DNA of 64,000 nt. It comes from Clostridia bacterium. GTDB lineage: Bacteria > Bacillota > Clostridia > Christensenellales > Borkfalkiaceae. The stretch covers positions 62,001 to 126,000 of the forward strand of contig JAGAIP010000004.1 in assembly GCA_017626495.1 (NCBI GenBank), read 5' to 3'. Under the pieces are notes generated by a model that made no database searches, had not been told where the DNA came from, and was given only the letters and a program-made list of their open reading frames with translations. The translations under genes and the position numbers were made by a program. This document shows, piece by piece, positions 26,991 through 34,853 of this stretch (the first letter of the stretch is position 1; the number at the start of each line of letters is the position of its first letter).

Positions 26991-28595
26991 ATGATGTTAT
27001 TTGGCAACCTGTTCCTCGATGTGGCACTGCCCGTATTTATCGGATCGTTTGCGGGCGGCGTAATTGTGGCACTGGCCGCAGGCGGCTTTTTAGGATATAT
27101 TATCTATAAAAGTAGAACCGATAAGAAGATTGGCGAAATTAACCAAAGAACCAGTCAGATGATCGAAGCAGCAAAGGTAGAATGCAAACAATTAAAGAAA
27201 GAAGCGATTCTTGAAGCTAAGGAACAGGATCTGAAACTCAGAAACGAGTTTGAAAACGAAACGCGCGCAAAGAAAGCGGAACTTCAAAAGATGGAGCAAC
27301 GCTTGACGCAGAAAGAGGATTCCCTCGAAAAGAAAGAGGACGCCGTCTCGAAAAAGAGCGAGGCGCTCGATCAGCAGAAAGCGTCTCTCGCTCAGAAAGA
27401 AGGGGAAGTCAAAAAGATGCAGGAAAAGCTCTCTCATCAGCACGAGCTGATGGTGCAGGAGCTTGAAAAGGTCGCTCAGCTCACCAAGGAAGAGGCAAAG
27501 AGAATCCTCTCCGAGCAGATTTTGGACGACGCTCGCCACGAAGTAGCCGTTCAGGTCAGAAACCTTGAACAGGAAGCGAAAGAAACGGCTGACAACAACG
27601 CGAAGAAAATCATTTCTCTTGCGATTCAGCGTTGCGCCGCAGACCATGCGTCCGAAATTACGGTATCCGTCGTACCTCTGCCCAACGATGATATGAAAGC
27701 GAGAATCATCGGCAGAGAGGGTAGAAATATTCGCGCCATCGAGAATGCGACGGGCATCGAACTCATCATCGACGATACGCCCGAAGTCGTCATTCTTTCG
27801 GGATTCGATCCCGTGAGAAGGGAAGTTGCCCGTATCGCGCTTGAAAAACTCATCGCGGACGGAAGAATCCATCCTGCAAGAATCGAAGAAACGGTCGAAA
27901 AAGTCAGAAAAGAGCTCGATCAGCAGATCAAAGAGGCGGGTGAGAGTGCGATGTTCGAAGTCGGTATCTTCGGACTTCATCCCGAACTCATCAAGACGCT
28001 CGGCAGATTGAAATTCAGAACGAGCTACGGACAGAACGTGTACCGTCATTCGATCGAGACGGCGCAGCTTGCCGGACTTATGGCGCAAGAGCTCGGTCTC
28101 GACGTCAACCTTGCAAAGCGCGCAGGTCTTCTTCACGATATCGGCAAAGCGGTCGATTTCGAACAGGAAGGCACGCACATTCAACTCGGCGCAGATCTTG
28201 CGAAGAAGTATAAGGAGAATGCGTCCGTCGTTAACGCCATTATGGCGCATCACGGCGACGTAGAGCCTACCACGGTTGAGGCGGTTCTCATCCAGGCGGC
28301 AGACGCGATTTCCGGCGCAAGACCCGGCGCGAGACGAGAGACAGGCTCGAACTATGTAAAACGTCTCGAAAAGCTTGAATCTATCGCGGCATCCTTTAAC
28401 GGGGTAGATAAGACCTATGCGATTCAGGCAGGCAGAGAAGTCCGCGTCATCGTCAAACCCGATCAGGTGGACGACGAGCAGGCGCTTTTCCTCGCAAAGG
28501 ACATCGCAAAGAAGATCGAGGCTGAACTCGAATATCCCGGACAGATCAAAATCAACGTCATCAGGGAATTCAGAAGCGTCGAATACGCAAAATAA
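26991..28595 (+). CDS. rny: Ribonuclease Y
   Basis: Membrane-bound endoribonuclease that starts mRNA decay in Firmicutes. It has 534 residues: N-terminal helix (about 12-38), a long coiled coil (about 45-200, [18 protein letters not shown] region), a KH domain (about 215-280, [21 protein letters not shown]), and an HD domain (about 330-430) with [23 protein letters not shown] and [17 protein letters not shown] at 26979-26983. Monocistronic, between its own promoter and a terminator. Confidence 0.97.
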   Translation: MMLFGNLFLDVALPVFIGSFAGGVIVALAAGGFLGYIIYKSRTDKKIGEINQRTSQMIEAAKVECKQLKKEAILEAKEQDLKLRNEFENETRAKKAELQKMEQRLTQKEDSLEKKEDAVSKKSEALDQQKASLAQKEGEVKKMQEKLSHQHELMVQELEKVAQLTKEEAKRILSEQILDDARHEVAVQVRNLEQEAKETADNNAKKIISLAIQRCAADHASEITVSVVPLPNDDMKARIIGREGRNIRAIENATGIELIIDDTPEVVILSGFDPVRREVARIALEKLIADGRIHPARIEETVEKVRKELDQQIKEAGESAMFEVGIFGLHPELIKTLGRLKFRTSYGQNVYRHSIETAQLAGLMAQELGLDVNLAKRAGLLHDIGKAVDFEQEGTHIQLGADLAKKYKENASVVNAIMAHHGDVEPTTVEAVLIQAADAISGARPGARRETGSNYVKRLEKLESIAASFNGVDKTYAIQAGREVRVIVKPDQVDDEQALFLAKDIAKKIEAELEYPGQIKINVIREFRSVEYAK

Positions 28596-28605
28596 AATCA
28601 AATCG

Positions 28606-28632
28606 AAAAGGACGCGTTCGCGTCCTTTTTTA
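28606..28632 (+). terminator. Terminator after rny
   Basis: Stem AAAAGGACGC / GCGTCCTTTT with loop GTTC, followed by T residues. Confidence 0.88.
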
Positions 28633-28642
28633 TGAGGATTCT

Positions 28643-28951
28643 ATGAATCAGTTAAAAAAATTTCTTCTTGCAAACGTCAGTCTGCTTGGTATTTCAGCTT
28701 TCGTTCTGACGCTCGTTCCGATTTTTCCTTACGGAGACGGTAGAAGTTCGATTTATGCCATTTTGTACGATCGGTTTCTTCCCGTAACCATGCTGTTCCT
28801 TACGTTGTATGCAATCTCGTCAATTTACTGCATTGTGCTTATCTTTCGAAAACGTACGAATAAAGTATTTTTCTATGCGGCTTACGTATTTTTACCGATG
28901 ACGGTTTTGTTCTTTCTTTCTACAATCATGCTTGTGGTCGGAACGATTTAG
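28643..28951 (+). CDS. Small three-helix membrane protein
   Basis: 102 residues with a basic N-terminus (MNQLKKFLL) and three hydrophobic segments (about residues 8-27, 46-68 and 77-99); a short RKRTNK loop between the second and third suggests the inside face by the positive-inside rule. SD TGAGGAT is weak. No family recognised. Directly follows the rny terminator and precedes the pyrophosphatase-like gene by 9 bases. Confidence 0.65.
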   Translation: MNQLKKFLLANVSLLGISAFVLTLVPIFPYGDGRSSIYAILYDRFLPVTMLFLTLYAISSIYCIVLIFRKRTNKVFFYAAYVFLPMTVLFFLSTIMLVVGTI

Positions 28952-28960
28952 GGGGGAATT

Positions 28961-29308
28961 ATGGAAAGGGATTTTTGGGAGGCATGCGATCGACTCATTG
29001 AAAACAGCGAAATCGTGATTGATCGACCGAAGGGAACGGCTCATCCGAAGTATCCCGATTTTATTTATCGGGTGGATTACGGCTATCTGAAAGACACTTC
29101 TTCTATGGACGGTGCGGGAATCGACCTCTGGCTTGGGTCGGGAGAGAGGGTTCTCGACGCGATCATCTGCACGGTCGATCTTCTCAAACGCGATTCGGAG
29201 ATCAAGCTCCTGATCGGTTGCTCGGAGGAGGAAAAGCAAATCGTCCTTGCGTTGCACAATGATTCCGCGTATATGAAAGGATTGCTGATACGCAGGGAAA
29301 ACGTTTGA
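28961..29308 (+). CDS. Inorganic pyrophosphatase-like protein
   Basis: 115 residues resembling the core of soluble family I pyrophosphatases (IVIDRPKGTAHPKYPDFIYRVDYGYLKDT). The metal-binding signature is degenerate: MDGAGIDLWLG keeps only part of the usual D-x-D-P-x-D acidic set, and the protein is much shorter than the 165-180 residues of a classical enzyme. It may be a degenerate or repurposed member. SD GGGGGG before ATG. Hydrolysis of pyrophosphate should not be assumed. Confidence 0.7.
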   Translation: MERDFWEACDRLIENSEIVIDRPKGTAHPKYPDFIYRVDYGYLKDTSSMDGAGIDLWLGSGERVLDAIICTVDLLKRDSEIKLLIGCSEEEKQIVLALHNDSAYMKGLLIRRENV

Positions 29309-29329
29309 AAATCGAGGGGGAAGGGTAAC

Positions 29330-30157
29330 GTGAAAATCGTTCAACTAAATCGGGAAACGTATGCCGGAATGCCGTTTCAAGCGCAAATCGAATCAGAGGC
29401 TTTTCTTTCAATCGAACAGAGCGAAGATGGATTTCATATGAAGTGGGAGCACGTCGAGGGCGGTATCAAAATGGCGTTCGAGGACGTCATGATGTCCGAA
29501 TGGCTGGATGATCCGATCGCGTTCGGCGCGTTTGAGGATGAAAAATTGCTCGGATTTGCAGAAGGATTTCTTGAAACGTGGAATAACCGATACAGGATTG
29601 CGAATATCTGCGTGTTCGATTTAGAAAAACGCCGTCACGGCGTCGGTACGGCGTTGCTAAACAGAATCGAACGAGAGGCGGTAAAGAGGGGCGCAAGAAT
29701 GATTGTGTTGGAGACGCAGAGTTATAACTCCAAAGCGATCTCCTTTTATCGCAAGAACGGATACGAGATCATCGGGTTTGACAGATACGCCTATGCGAAC
29801 GACGGCCCCGAACGGCACAATATGAGAATAGAAATGGGAAAAAGGTCAAATAAAAACAGGATTCGAAGTTCGAATCCTGTTTTTCGTTTACTGTTTTGCA
29901 CGGATTACGTGATAGATGAGCGCATATACGATGACGTTCGTAGCAAACAGAATGGGGAACACGATGTTTGCAAGAAGCACGCTCGTTTCGGAAAGGTTTG
30001 CTCCCTTTGCGATTGCAAGCGCGGCAATCAGCAAGGAAACGATTGCAAAAATGACGACGGAAACGATGCGGTAAGACGTATTCTTATGCTTGATTGCATT
30101 CTTTCCGTAGCCGAGTACGAAAATGATTGCAAATACGGCGATGAAGATAATTCCTAA
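29330..30157 (+). CDS. GNAT acetyltransferase with an apparent lost stop
   Basis: Residues 1-170 form a GNAT N-acetyltransferase: IANICVFDLEKRRHGVGTALLNRIEREAVKRG is the acetyl-CoA loop with the R-x-x-G-x-G/A pattern, followed by VLETQSYNSKAISFYRKNGYE. After residue 170 the frame runs through a strong terminator hairpin and into sequence antisense to the PadR gene, giving a hydrophilic tail unlike any domain. One extra A in the run at 29839-29843 would give MGKKVK and a stop (TAA) directly before the hairpin. The real enzyme is therefore probably about 174 residues. Substrate unknown. Confidence 0.65.
   Translation: MKIVQLNRETYAGMPFQAQIESEAFLSIEQSEDGFHMKWEHVEGGIKMAFEDVMMSEWLDDPIAFGAFEDEKLLGFAEGFLETWNNRYRIANICVFDLEKRRHGVGTALLNRIEREAVKRGARMIVLETQSYNSKAISFYRKNGYEIIGFDRYAYANDGPERHNMRIEMGKRSNKNRIRSSNPVFRLLFCTDYVIDERIYDDVRSKQNGEHDVCKKHARFGKVCSLCDCKRGNQQGNDCKNDDGNDAVRRILMLDCILSVAEYENDCKYGDEDNS
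29852..29884. terminator. Bidirectional terminator, 33-base perfect inverted repeat
   Basis: Arms of 16 bases (AAAAACAGGATTCGAA and complement) around a single G. It serves the GNAT gene (plus) and the PadR gene ending at 29888 (minus). Confidence 0.85.
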
Positions 30158-31165
30158 TCCGAGCACGGTCAGTGCGTAAGGCATGGAAATTCCGGTTACG
30201 CCTCTGGTCGCAAAAAGGAGAATCCACTCGATGAAAATGACCGCAAAGGTAGAAAGCGCGGCGAGGAACATCGTCTTACCCTTGTTGAAAAAGGCTGTGG
30301 GTGCTTCCGTCTCGACGACTTCCTTAGGTTTGTAAACGCCTGAGGTGCGTACCTTAATGCCGTCGTATTCGGCTTGTTCCAAAATATTGAAAAACTCGAT
30401 GTTTCCCGAAAGTTGTTCGGGAGCAGCTTTCGCAATGGGCTTTTTCTCTTCGTTCGGCTTGGGATCGTCGCTGTCAATCGCGTTGGTGTAGAGCATCCCG
30501 ATGACGTCTCTGTAATCGGATTCGTCGTCGCGCTCTTCTTTCTCTTCTTCCTCGTGTTCTTCGTCCGTTTGTTCGCGGAGCATGCTCAGCGCGTCGTTTT
30601 CCTCTTCTACGGGTTGTTCTTCTTCGATCGGCTCGGCTGCGTTGTATTCTTCCTCTGCGACAATCTCTTCCGCTTCGGTCGGCTCGATCGTCGGCTCGAT
30701 CGTCGATTCAGTCGTCGATTCAATCGTCGGTTCAATCGGCTGCTCGACGGGGTAAGTCGGTGCAGGCGTATCGTAATTCACGCTGATCAGACTGTCGATG
30801 ATGGATCTCGAATATTCCCACTCCTGTTGGTTGCGAATATAGAAATTACTGCCTTCCTCGGTCAAAGAGAAATATCTTCTCCTGCCTCCGCCTGAGGATC
30901 CTCCCCAGTAAGAAGTAACGTACCCCTGACTTTCCATGCGTTTAAGCGCGCTGTAAAGAGTCGGTTGTTTGATGGTATATTGTCCTTGGCTCTTGCTTTC
31001 GATGGAATCGATGATTTCGTAACCGTACTTGTCGCCGTCCGAGAGCGTGCGAAGAATGATGGTATTGATGTGTCCGCGGATGAGATCGGCACTGATTCCC
31101 GCGTCGTCTTTTTTCTCTTCGGGTACGCCTTCCTCGGGGAACTCGTTTTCGTTCTCGTTCTCCAT
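29888..31165 (-). CDS. PadR-type regulator fused to an acidic linker and a four-helix membrane domain
   Basis: 425 residues. Residues 25-115 are a PadR winged helix (INTIILRTLSDGDKYGYEIID, QPTLYSALKRMESQGYVTSYW, GRRRYFSLTEEG). A long acidic region follows (about 130-265, including IEPT/IEST repeats and EEEEKEE). The C-terminal 120 residues hold four hydrophobic helices (about 300-420). PadR proteins are normally 100-190-residue soluble dimers; tethering to the membrane suggests sensing of an envelope signal or anchoring of its operator. Good SD (GGAGGGA). Divergent from the thioesterase. Confidence 0.82.
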   Translation of the reverse strand: MENENENEFPEEGVPEEKKDDAGISADLIRGHINTIILRTLSDGDKYGYEIIDSIESKSQGQYTIKQPTLYSALKRMESQGYVTSYWGGSSGGGRRRYFSLTEEGSNFYIRNQQEWEYSRSIIDSLISVNYDTPAPTYPVEQPIEPTIESTTESTIEPTIEPTEAEEIVAEEEYNAAEPIEEEQPVEEENDALSMLREQTDEEHEEEEKEERDDESDYRDVIGMLYTNAIDSDDPKPNEEKKPIAKAAPEQLSGNIEFFNILEQAEYDGIKVRTSGVYKPKEVVETEAPTAFFNKGKTMFLAALSTFAVIFIEWILLFATRGVTGISMPYALTVLGLGIIFIAVFAIIFVLGYGKNAIKHKNTSYRIVSVVIFAIVSLLIAALAIAKGANLSETSVLLANIVFPILFATNVIVYALIYHVIRAKQ

Positions 31166-31188
31166 ATAATCCCTCCTGTTTTTTTGAC

Positions 31189-31217
31189 ATTATAACAAAA
31201 AGGTCGGAATTTGTCAA
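31189..31217 (-). promoter_or_regulatory. Promoter for the PadR-type gene
   Basis: Minus strand TTGACA (31212-31217), 17-base spacer, TATAAT (31189-31194): a perfect consensus. The palindrome ATGTCTGACAG at 31231-31241 lies just upstream in the shared intergenic region. Confidence 0.85.
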
Positions 31218-31290
31218 TTCTTTGAATACTATGTCTGACAGAATTCTCATCAAATTCCCTGAATCGATAGACTTTTCCGATTTCATGTGT

Positions 31291-31296
31291 TATAAT
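31291..31296 (+). promoter_or_regulatory. -10 box immediately before the thioesterase
   Basis: TATAAT ends nine bases before the ATG at 31306; the -35 is weak (TAGACT around 31268). This implies a leader of only a few bases. Confidence 0.5.
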
Positions 31297-31305
31297 GCCA
31301 AAGAT

Positions 31306-32046
31306 ATGGAAAAAATATATACCTTTACAAAAGAATTCGACGTCCGCTATACCGACGTCGATTATGAGGATAGATTAAAGCCCTCGTCCGTTCTCTCCGC
31401 TTTTTTGGAAGTGGCTTGCGATAACGCAGACAATCTCGGATTCGGATACGACGACCTCAGACCGAAAAATTACGGATTTTTGGTCTCCAACATCTACTTC
31501 GAAGTGGAAGAGCCCGTCGATCTGTTCGATAAACGTATTTTGACGGAAACGTGGCCGCTTGCGCCGGGAAGAGTTCTCTTCTTCCGCGACTATCGTATTC
31601 ACGTAGGGAACAAGGTCAAGATCAAGGGTAGTTCGCGGTGGTGTCTGTACGACCTCTCCGAGGATAGAATTCTTCCTTCTTCCGCGCTCGACAATCAGGA
31701 TTATGCAAAATACCGCACGGATCATTGCGTCGAGGCGGTCTGGAAAATTCCTGTCGTGAAAGAGGGGGAGCCTGTCTATACGATGAAAGTCGGACTTGCA
31801 GATCACGATCACTATCGTCACGTCAATAATACCAAATATGCGGACTATATATTCAGTTGTTTTACGATGCAAGAGTGGTCGAACTGCAATTTGAAGTCCT
31901 TTGGTATCAACTTTATCAAGCAGTGCCGTGAGGGAGATACTATTTCTTTTTACCGATCGGACGCTGACGGCGCGACGCTTGTTTCTGGATACGTTGGGGA
32001 CGAATGCGTCGTCGCCGCGAGATTGATATTTACGGAGAGAGTATGA
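31306..32046 (+). CDS. Acyl-ACP thioesterase
   Basis: Releases fatty acids from acyl carrier protein. It has 246 residues with the double hot-dog layout of bacterial FatA-like enzymes: FDVRYTDVDYEDRLKPSSVLSAFLEVACDNADNLGFGYDDL at the N-terminal domain and VGLADHDHYRHVNNTKYADYI in the C-terminal domain with the N-x-H/x-Cys-type catalytic region partly replaced (HVNNTKYAD). ATG 31306 is chosen from the FatA start and because TATAAT at 31291 lies immediately upstream; the frame is open to 31222. It overlaps the next gene by 4 bases. Confidence 0.85.
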   Translation: MEKIYTFTKEFDVRYTDVDYEDRLKPSSVLSAFLEVACDNADNLGFGYDDLRPKNYGFLVSNIYFEVEEPVDLFDKRILTETWPLAPGRVLFFRDYRIHVGNKVKIKGSSRWCLYDLSEDRILPSSALDNQDYAKYRTDHCVEAVWKIPVVKEGEPVYTMKVGLADHDHYRHVNNTKYADYIFSCFTMQEWSNCNLKSFGINFIKQCREGDTISFYRSDADGATLVSGYVGDECVVAARLIFTERV

Positions 32047-32483
32047 GAGAAGCAATTTTGAAGTATCTGAAAAGGGTACACCGTTATTATAATATATTCC
32101 GGATTTTATTGTTTATCGGTCTCTGCGTAACGGTGTTTTTTGCCATGCAGAAGAATGAATGGGCGATTGCGCTCATCGTCGCAATCGCGCTGCTGTATAT
32201 TGCGGTGGCAATCGTTTTGGGTGTAAACTTTTTCCAAAAAACGGTCGTCGACGCGACGAGAAAGGGCACGCGATTGGAGTTTTCCACCGAGAAAAAGAAG
32301 TATTCCTATCAGCTTTCCTGCGTAAAGAAATTCGAGAAGAAAGGCAGAAAGTACGTCGTGGTATTCGAGGACGAAGTTTCCCGCGATTCTTTCTTCTTCT
32401 ATCAGAATCTTCCTTTCAAGAGCTATGCCTTTTCCTATTTCACAGAGGAAAAAATGAAAGAATTGTTTTTCTCCGAGGGGTGA
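32043..32483 (+). CDS. Small membrane protein with a basic cytoplasmic domain
   Basis: 146 residues. Two hydrophobic helices (about 18-36 and 42-65), then a lysine-rich domain with predicted strands (TRLEFSTEKKKYSYQLSCVKKFEKK, KYVVVFEDEVSRDSFFFYQ), reminiscent of membrane proteins with a bacterial PH-like or YcxB-like domain, though I cannot assign it. ATG overlaps the thioesterase stop (ATGA), so the two are translationally coupled. End of the unit. Confidence 0.7.
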   Translation: MREAILKYLKRVHRYYNIFRILLFIGLCVTVFFAMQKNEWAIALIVAIALLYIAVAIVLGVNFFQKTVVDATRKGTRLEFSTEKKKYSYQLSCVKKFEKKGRKYVVVFEDEVSRDSFFFYQNLPFKSYAFSYFTEEKMKELFFSEG

Positions 32484-32565
32484 ATAAAAATATATTTTAT
32501 TTGCATAAAATGAATATGTTCAATGTTTTATGCAAAATAAAATAAAAAATATACATATTTTATGC
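32481..32565 (+). promoter_or_regulatory. Candidate ArgR operator region upstream of argG
   Basis: An AT-rich stretch with an 11-base inverted repeat, TTTGCATAAAA (32500-32510) and TTTTATGCAAA (32526-32536), a third TTTTATGC at 32558-32565, and TGAATATGTTCA in the centre. ArgR/AhrC boxes are AT-rich palindromes built on TGAAT/ATTCA halves, so this is a plausible arginine repressor cluster, but the match is not exact. Confidence 0.5.
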
Positions 32566-32575
32566 GTGTTTTTGC

Positions 32576-32604
32576 TTGACTTATGCGTATAGAGAAGGTA
32601 TAAT
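32576..32604 (+). promoter_or_regulatory. Promoter for the argG operon
   Basis: TTGACT (32576-32581), 17-base spacer, TATAAT (32599-32604), just downstream of the inverted repeats. Confidence 0.85.
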
Positions 32605-32650
32605 AAGCACACAAAAAGAGAGCACGCCGTGCAAAGGAGTTTAAGCATAT

Positions 32651-33874
32651 ATGGAACAAAAAATCAAAAAGGTAGTTTTGGCATATTCGGGCGGTTTGGA
32701 TACCTCCATCATCATTCCCTGGCTGAAAGAGAATTACGATAACTGCGAAGTCATCGCGGTATCGGGCGACGTAGGTCAGGAATCCGAACTGGAAGGTCTT
32801 GAAGAAAAAGCCATCAAGACGGGCGCGTCCAAACTTTATATTGAAAACCTGCAAAAGGAGTTCATCGAAGATTACATCTATCCCACGATGAAGGCAGGCG
32901 CAAAGTACGAAGGGAAATACCTTCTCGGAACCTCTTTCGCTCGTCCCGTCATTGCAAAGCGTATCGTTGAAATCGCAAAGGCAGAGGGTGCCGACGCTAT
33001 CTGTCACGGCTGTACGGGTAAGGGAAACGATCAGGTTCGTTTCGAGCTCACCATCAAGGCGTTTGCTCCCGAAATGAAAATCATCGCACCCTGGCGCGTA
33101 TGGGATATCAAGAGCCGCGATGAGGAAATCGACTATGCGGAAGCGCATCACATTCCCCTCAAAATCACGCGTGAAACGAACTATTCCAAAGATAAGAATC
33201 TTTGGCATTTGTCTCACGAGGGGCTCGATCTCGAAAGTCCTGCAAACGAACCCGATTACGATAAGATCTGCGAACTCGGCGTTTCTCCCTGGGCGGCTCC
33301 CGATCAGCCTACCTATCTGACCATTCACTTTGAAAAGGGTATTCCCACCGCGATCGACGGCGTAGAGATGGATGCGGTATCTCTCATCAAAAAGCTCAAC
33401 GAAGTGGGCGGAGCGAACGGTGTAGGACTTTGCGACATGGTGGAAAATCGTCTCGTCGGCATGAAATCCCGTGGCGTATACGAAACTCCCGGCGGAACGA
33501 TTTTGTATGAGGCGCACGAACTTCTCGAATCCATCTGTCTCGATAAGGCAACGCAGCACTATAAGCAGATGATCGCGCTCAAATACGGTGAAATGGTATA
33601 CGACGGACAATGGTTTACGCCTCTGCGCGAGGCGCTCGACGCGTTTGTTGACAAAACGCAGGAAACCGTTACGGGCGACGTAAAACTCAAAATCTATAAA
33701 GGAAACGTCATGAACGCAGGCATTACCTCTCCTCATTCCCTGTACAGCGAGGACATCGCAACGTTCGGCGAGGACGAGGGCGCGTACAACCAGATGGATT
33801 CCCAGGGCTTTATCAACCTCTTCGGGCTTCCCATCAAAGTGAAAGCAATGCTTGACGCAAAGAAACTCAAATAA
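32651..33874 (+). CDS. argG: Argininosuccinate synthase
   Basis: Joins citrulline and aspartate using ATP. It has 407 residues. The ATP-pyrophosphatase loop [17 protein letters not shown] is at residues 8-24; [34 protein letters not shown] and the C-terminal substrate region are typical. SD AAGGAG. First gene of the arginine operon, translationally coupled to argC (one-base overlap). argH, its usual partner, is not in the window. Confidence 0.97.
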   Translation: MEQKIKKVVLAYSGGLDTSIIIPWLKENYDNCEVIAVSGDVGQESELEGLEEKAIKTGASKLYIENLQKEFIEDYIYPTMKAGAKYEGKYLLGTSFARPVIAKRIVEIAKAEGADAICHGCTGKGNDQVRFELTIKAFAPEMKIIAPWRVWDIKSRDEEIDYAEAHHIPLKITRETNYSKDKNLWHLSHEGLDLESPANEPDYDKICELGVSPWAAPDQPTYLTIHFEKGIPTAIDGVEMDAVSLIKKLNEVGGANGVGLCDMVENRLVGMKSRGVYETPGGTILYEAHELLESICLDKATQHYKQMIALKYGEMVYDGQWFTPLREALDAFVDKTQETVTGDVKLKIYKGNVMNAGITSPHSLYSEDIATFGEDEGAYNQMDSQGFINLFGLPIKVKAMLDAKKLK

Positions 33875-34800
33875 TGAAAAAAGTCTTTATTGACGGAAAA
33901 GAAGGTACAACCGGTCTGCAAATTTACGACCGGTTGGAATCACGTTCAGACCTTTCTCTCATTCTTCTCCCCGAAGCGTACAGAAAGGATACGAACGCCA
34001 GAAAGCAGGCGATGAACGAGGCGGATATCGTGTTTTTGTGTCTGCCCGACGCGGCTGCCGTCGAGGCGGTCAAGCTCGTGGAAAACGAGAACACGAGAAT
34101 CATCGACGCATCTACGGCGCATAGAACTGCGGACGGCTGGGTATACGGATTTCCAGAACTTTCCCGATTGCAGAGAGAGAACATTCAAAACGCAAAGAGG
34201 GTGGCAAATCCGGGTTGCCATGCAAGCGGATTTATTTCCCTCGTCTATCCCCTCATCAAAGAGGGAATTCTGCCTGCCGATTATCCCTTCGTATGCCATT
34301 CGGTTACAGGATATTCGGGCGGCGGCAAGAAGATGATAGCGCAGTACGAATCGAAAGACAGGGACGGCTCGCTCGATTCTCCCCGTCAGTACGGACTGAC
34401 GCTTTCGCATAAACACATTCCCGAAATGATGAAAGTTTGTGCTTTGACGAGAAAACCGATTTTCAATCCCATCGTCTCCGATTACTATTGCGGAATGGTC
34501 GGAACGGTTCCCGTCTTTGCCGATTTCATGAAAAAGCGTATGACCGTGCAGGAACTCAAAGCGTTCTATCGCGAATATTATGCTGAGAGCAAATTCATCT
34601 CCGTCTTGGAGGAAGAGCTTTCCTTCCTTCCTGCAAATACGCTTTCGGGAAGCAATCGCATGGAACTGTATATCGGCGGCAACGACGGCGAGATATTGCT
34701 CTGTTCCCGTTTCGACAATCTCGGAAAGGGCGCGTCGGGTGCGGCTGTGCAGAATATGAACCTGATGTTGGGACTTGCGGAAGACGCATATTTGAATTGA
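33874..34800 (+). CDS. argC: N-acetyl-gamma-glutamyl-phosphate reductase (short class)
   Basis: NADPH-dependent third step of arginine synthesis. 308 residues marks the shorter ArgC class (about 310 rather than 345). N-terminal KVFIDGKEGTTGLQIYDRLE; FLCLPDAAAVEAV; the catalytic cysteine in VANPGCHASGF; and SGGGKKMIAQYE. Overlaps argG by one base (TAATG). Confidence 0.93.
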   Translation: MKKVFIDGKEGTTGLQIYDRLESRSDLSLILLPEAYRKDTNARKQAMNEADIVFLCLPDAAAVEAVKLVENENTRIIDASTAHRTADGWVYGFPELSRLQRENIQNAKRVANPGCHASGFISLVYPLIKEGILPADYPFVCHSVTGYSGGGKKMIAQYESKDRDGSLDSPRQYGLTLSHKHIPEMMKVCALTRKPIFNPIVSDYYCGMVGTVPVFADFMKKRMTVQELKAFYREYYAESKFISVLEEELSFLPANTLSGSNRMELYIGGNDGEILLCSRFDNLGKGASGAAVQNMNLMLGLAEDAYLN

Positions 34801-34853
34801 TTGCACGGGGACTTCCCGTGACGAAAGAAAAAATCCCAAGAAGAGAGAACAGT

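Noticed and set aside
30000-30157. Cysteine/aspartate-rich C-terminal domain of the GNAT protein
   Set aside because: It is antisense to the PadR membrane domain and follows a terminator, so it is most likely read-through translation rather than a true domain.
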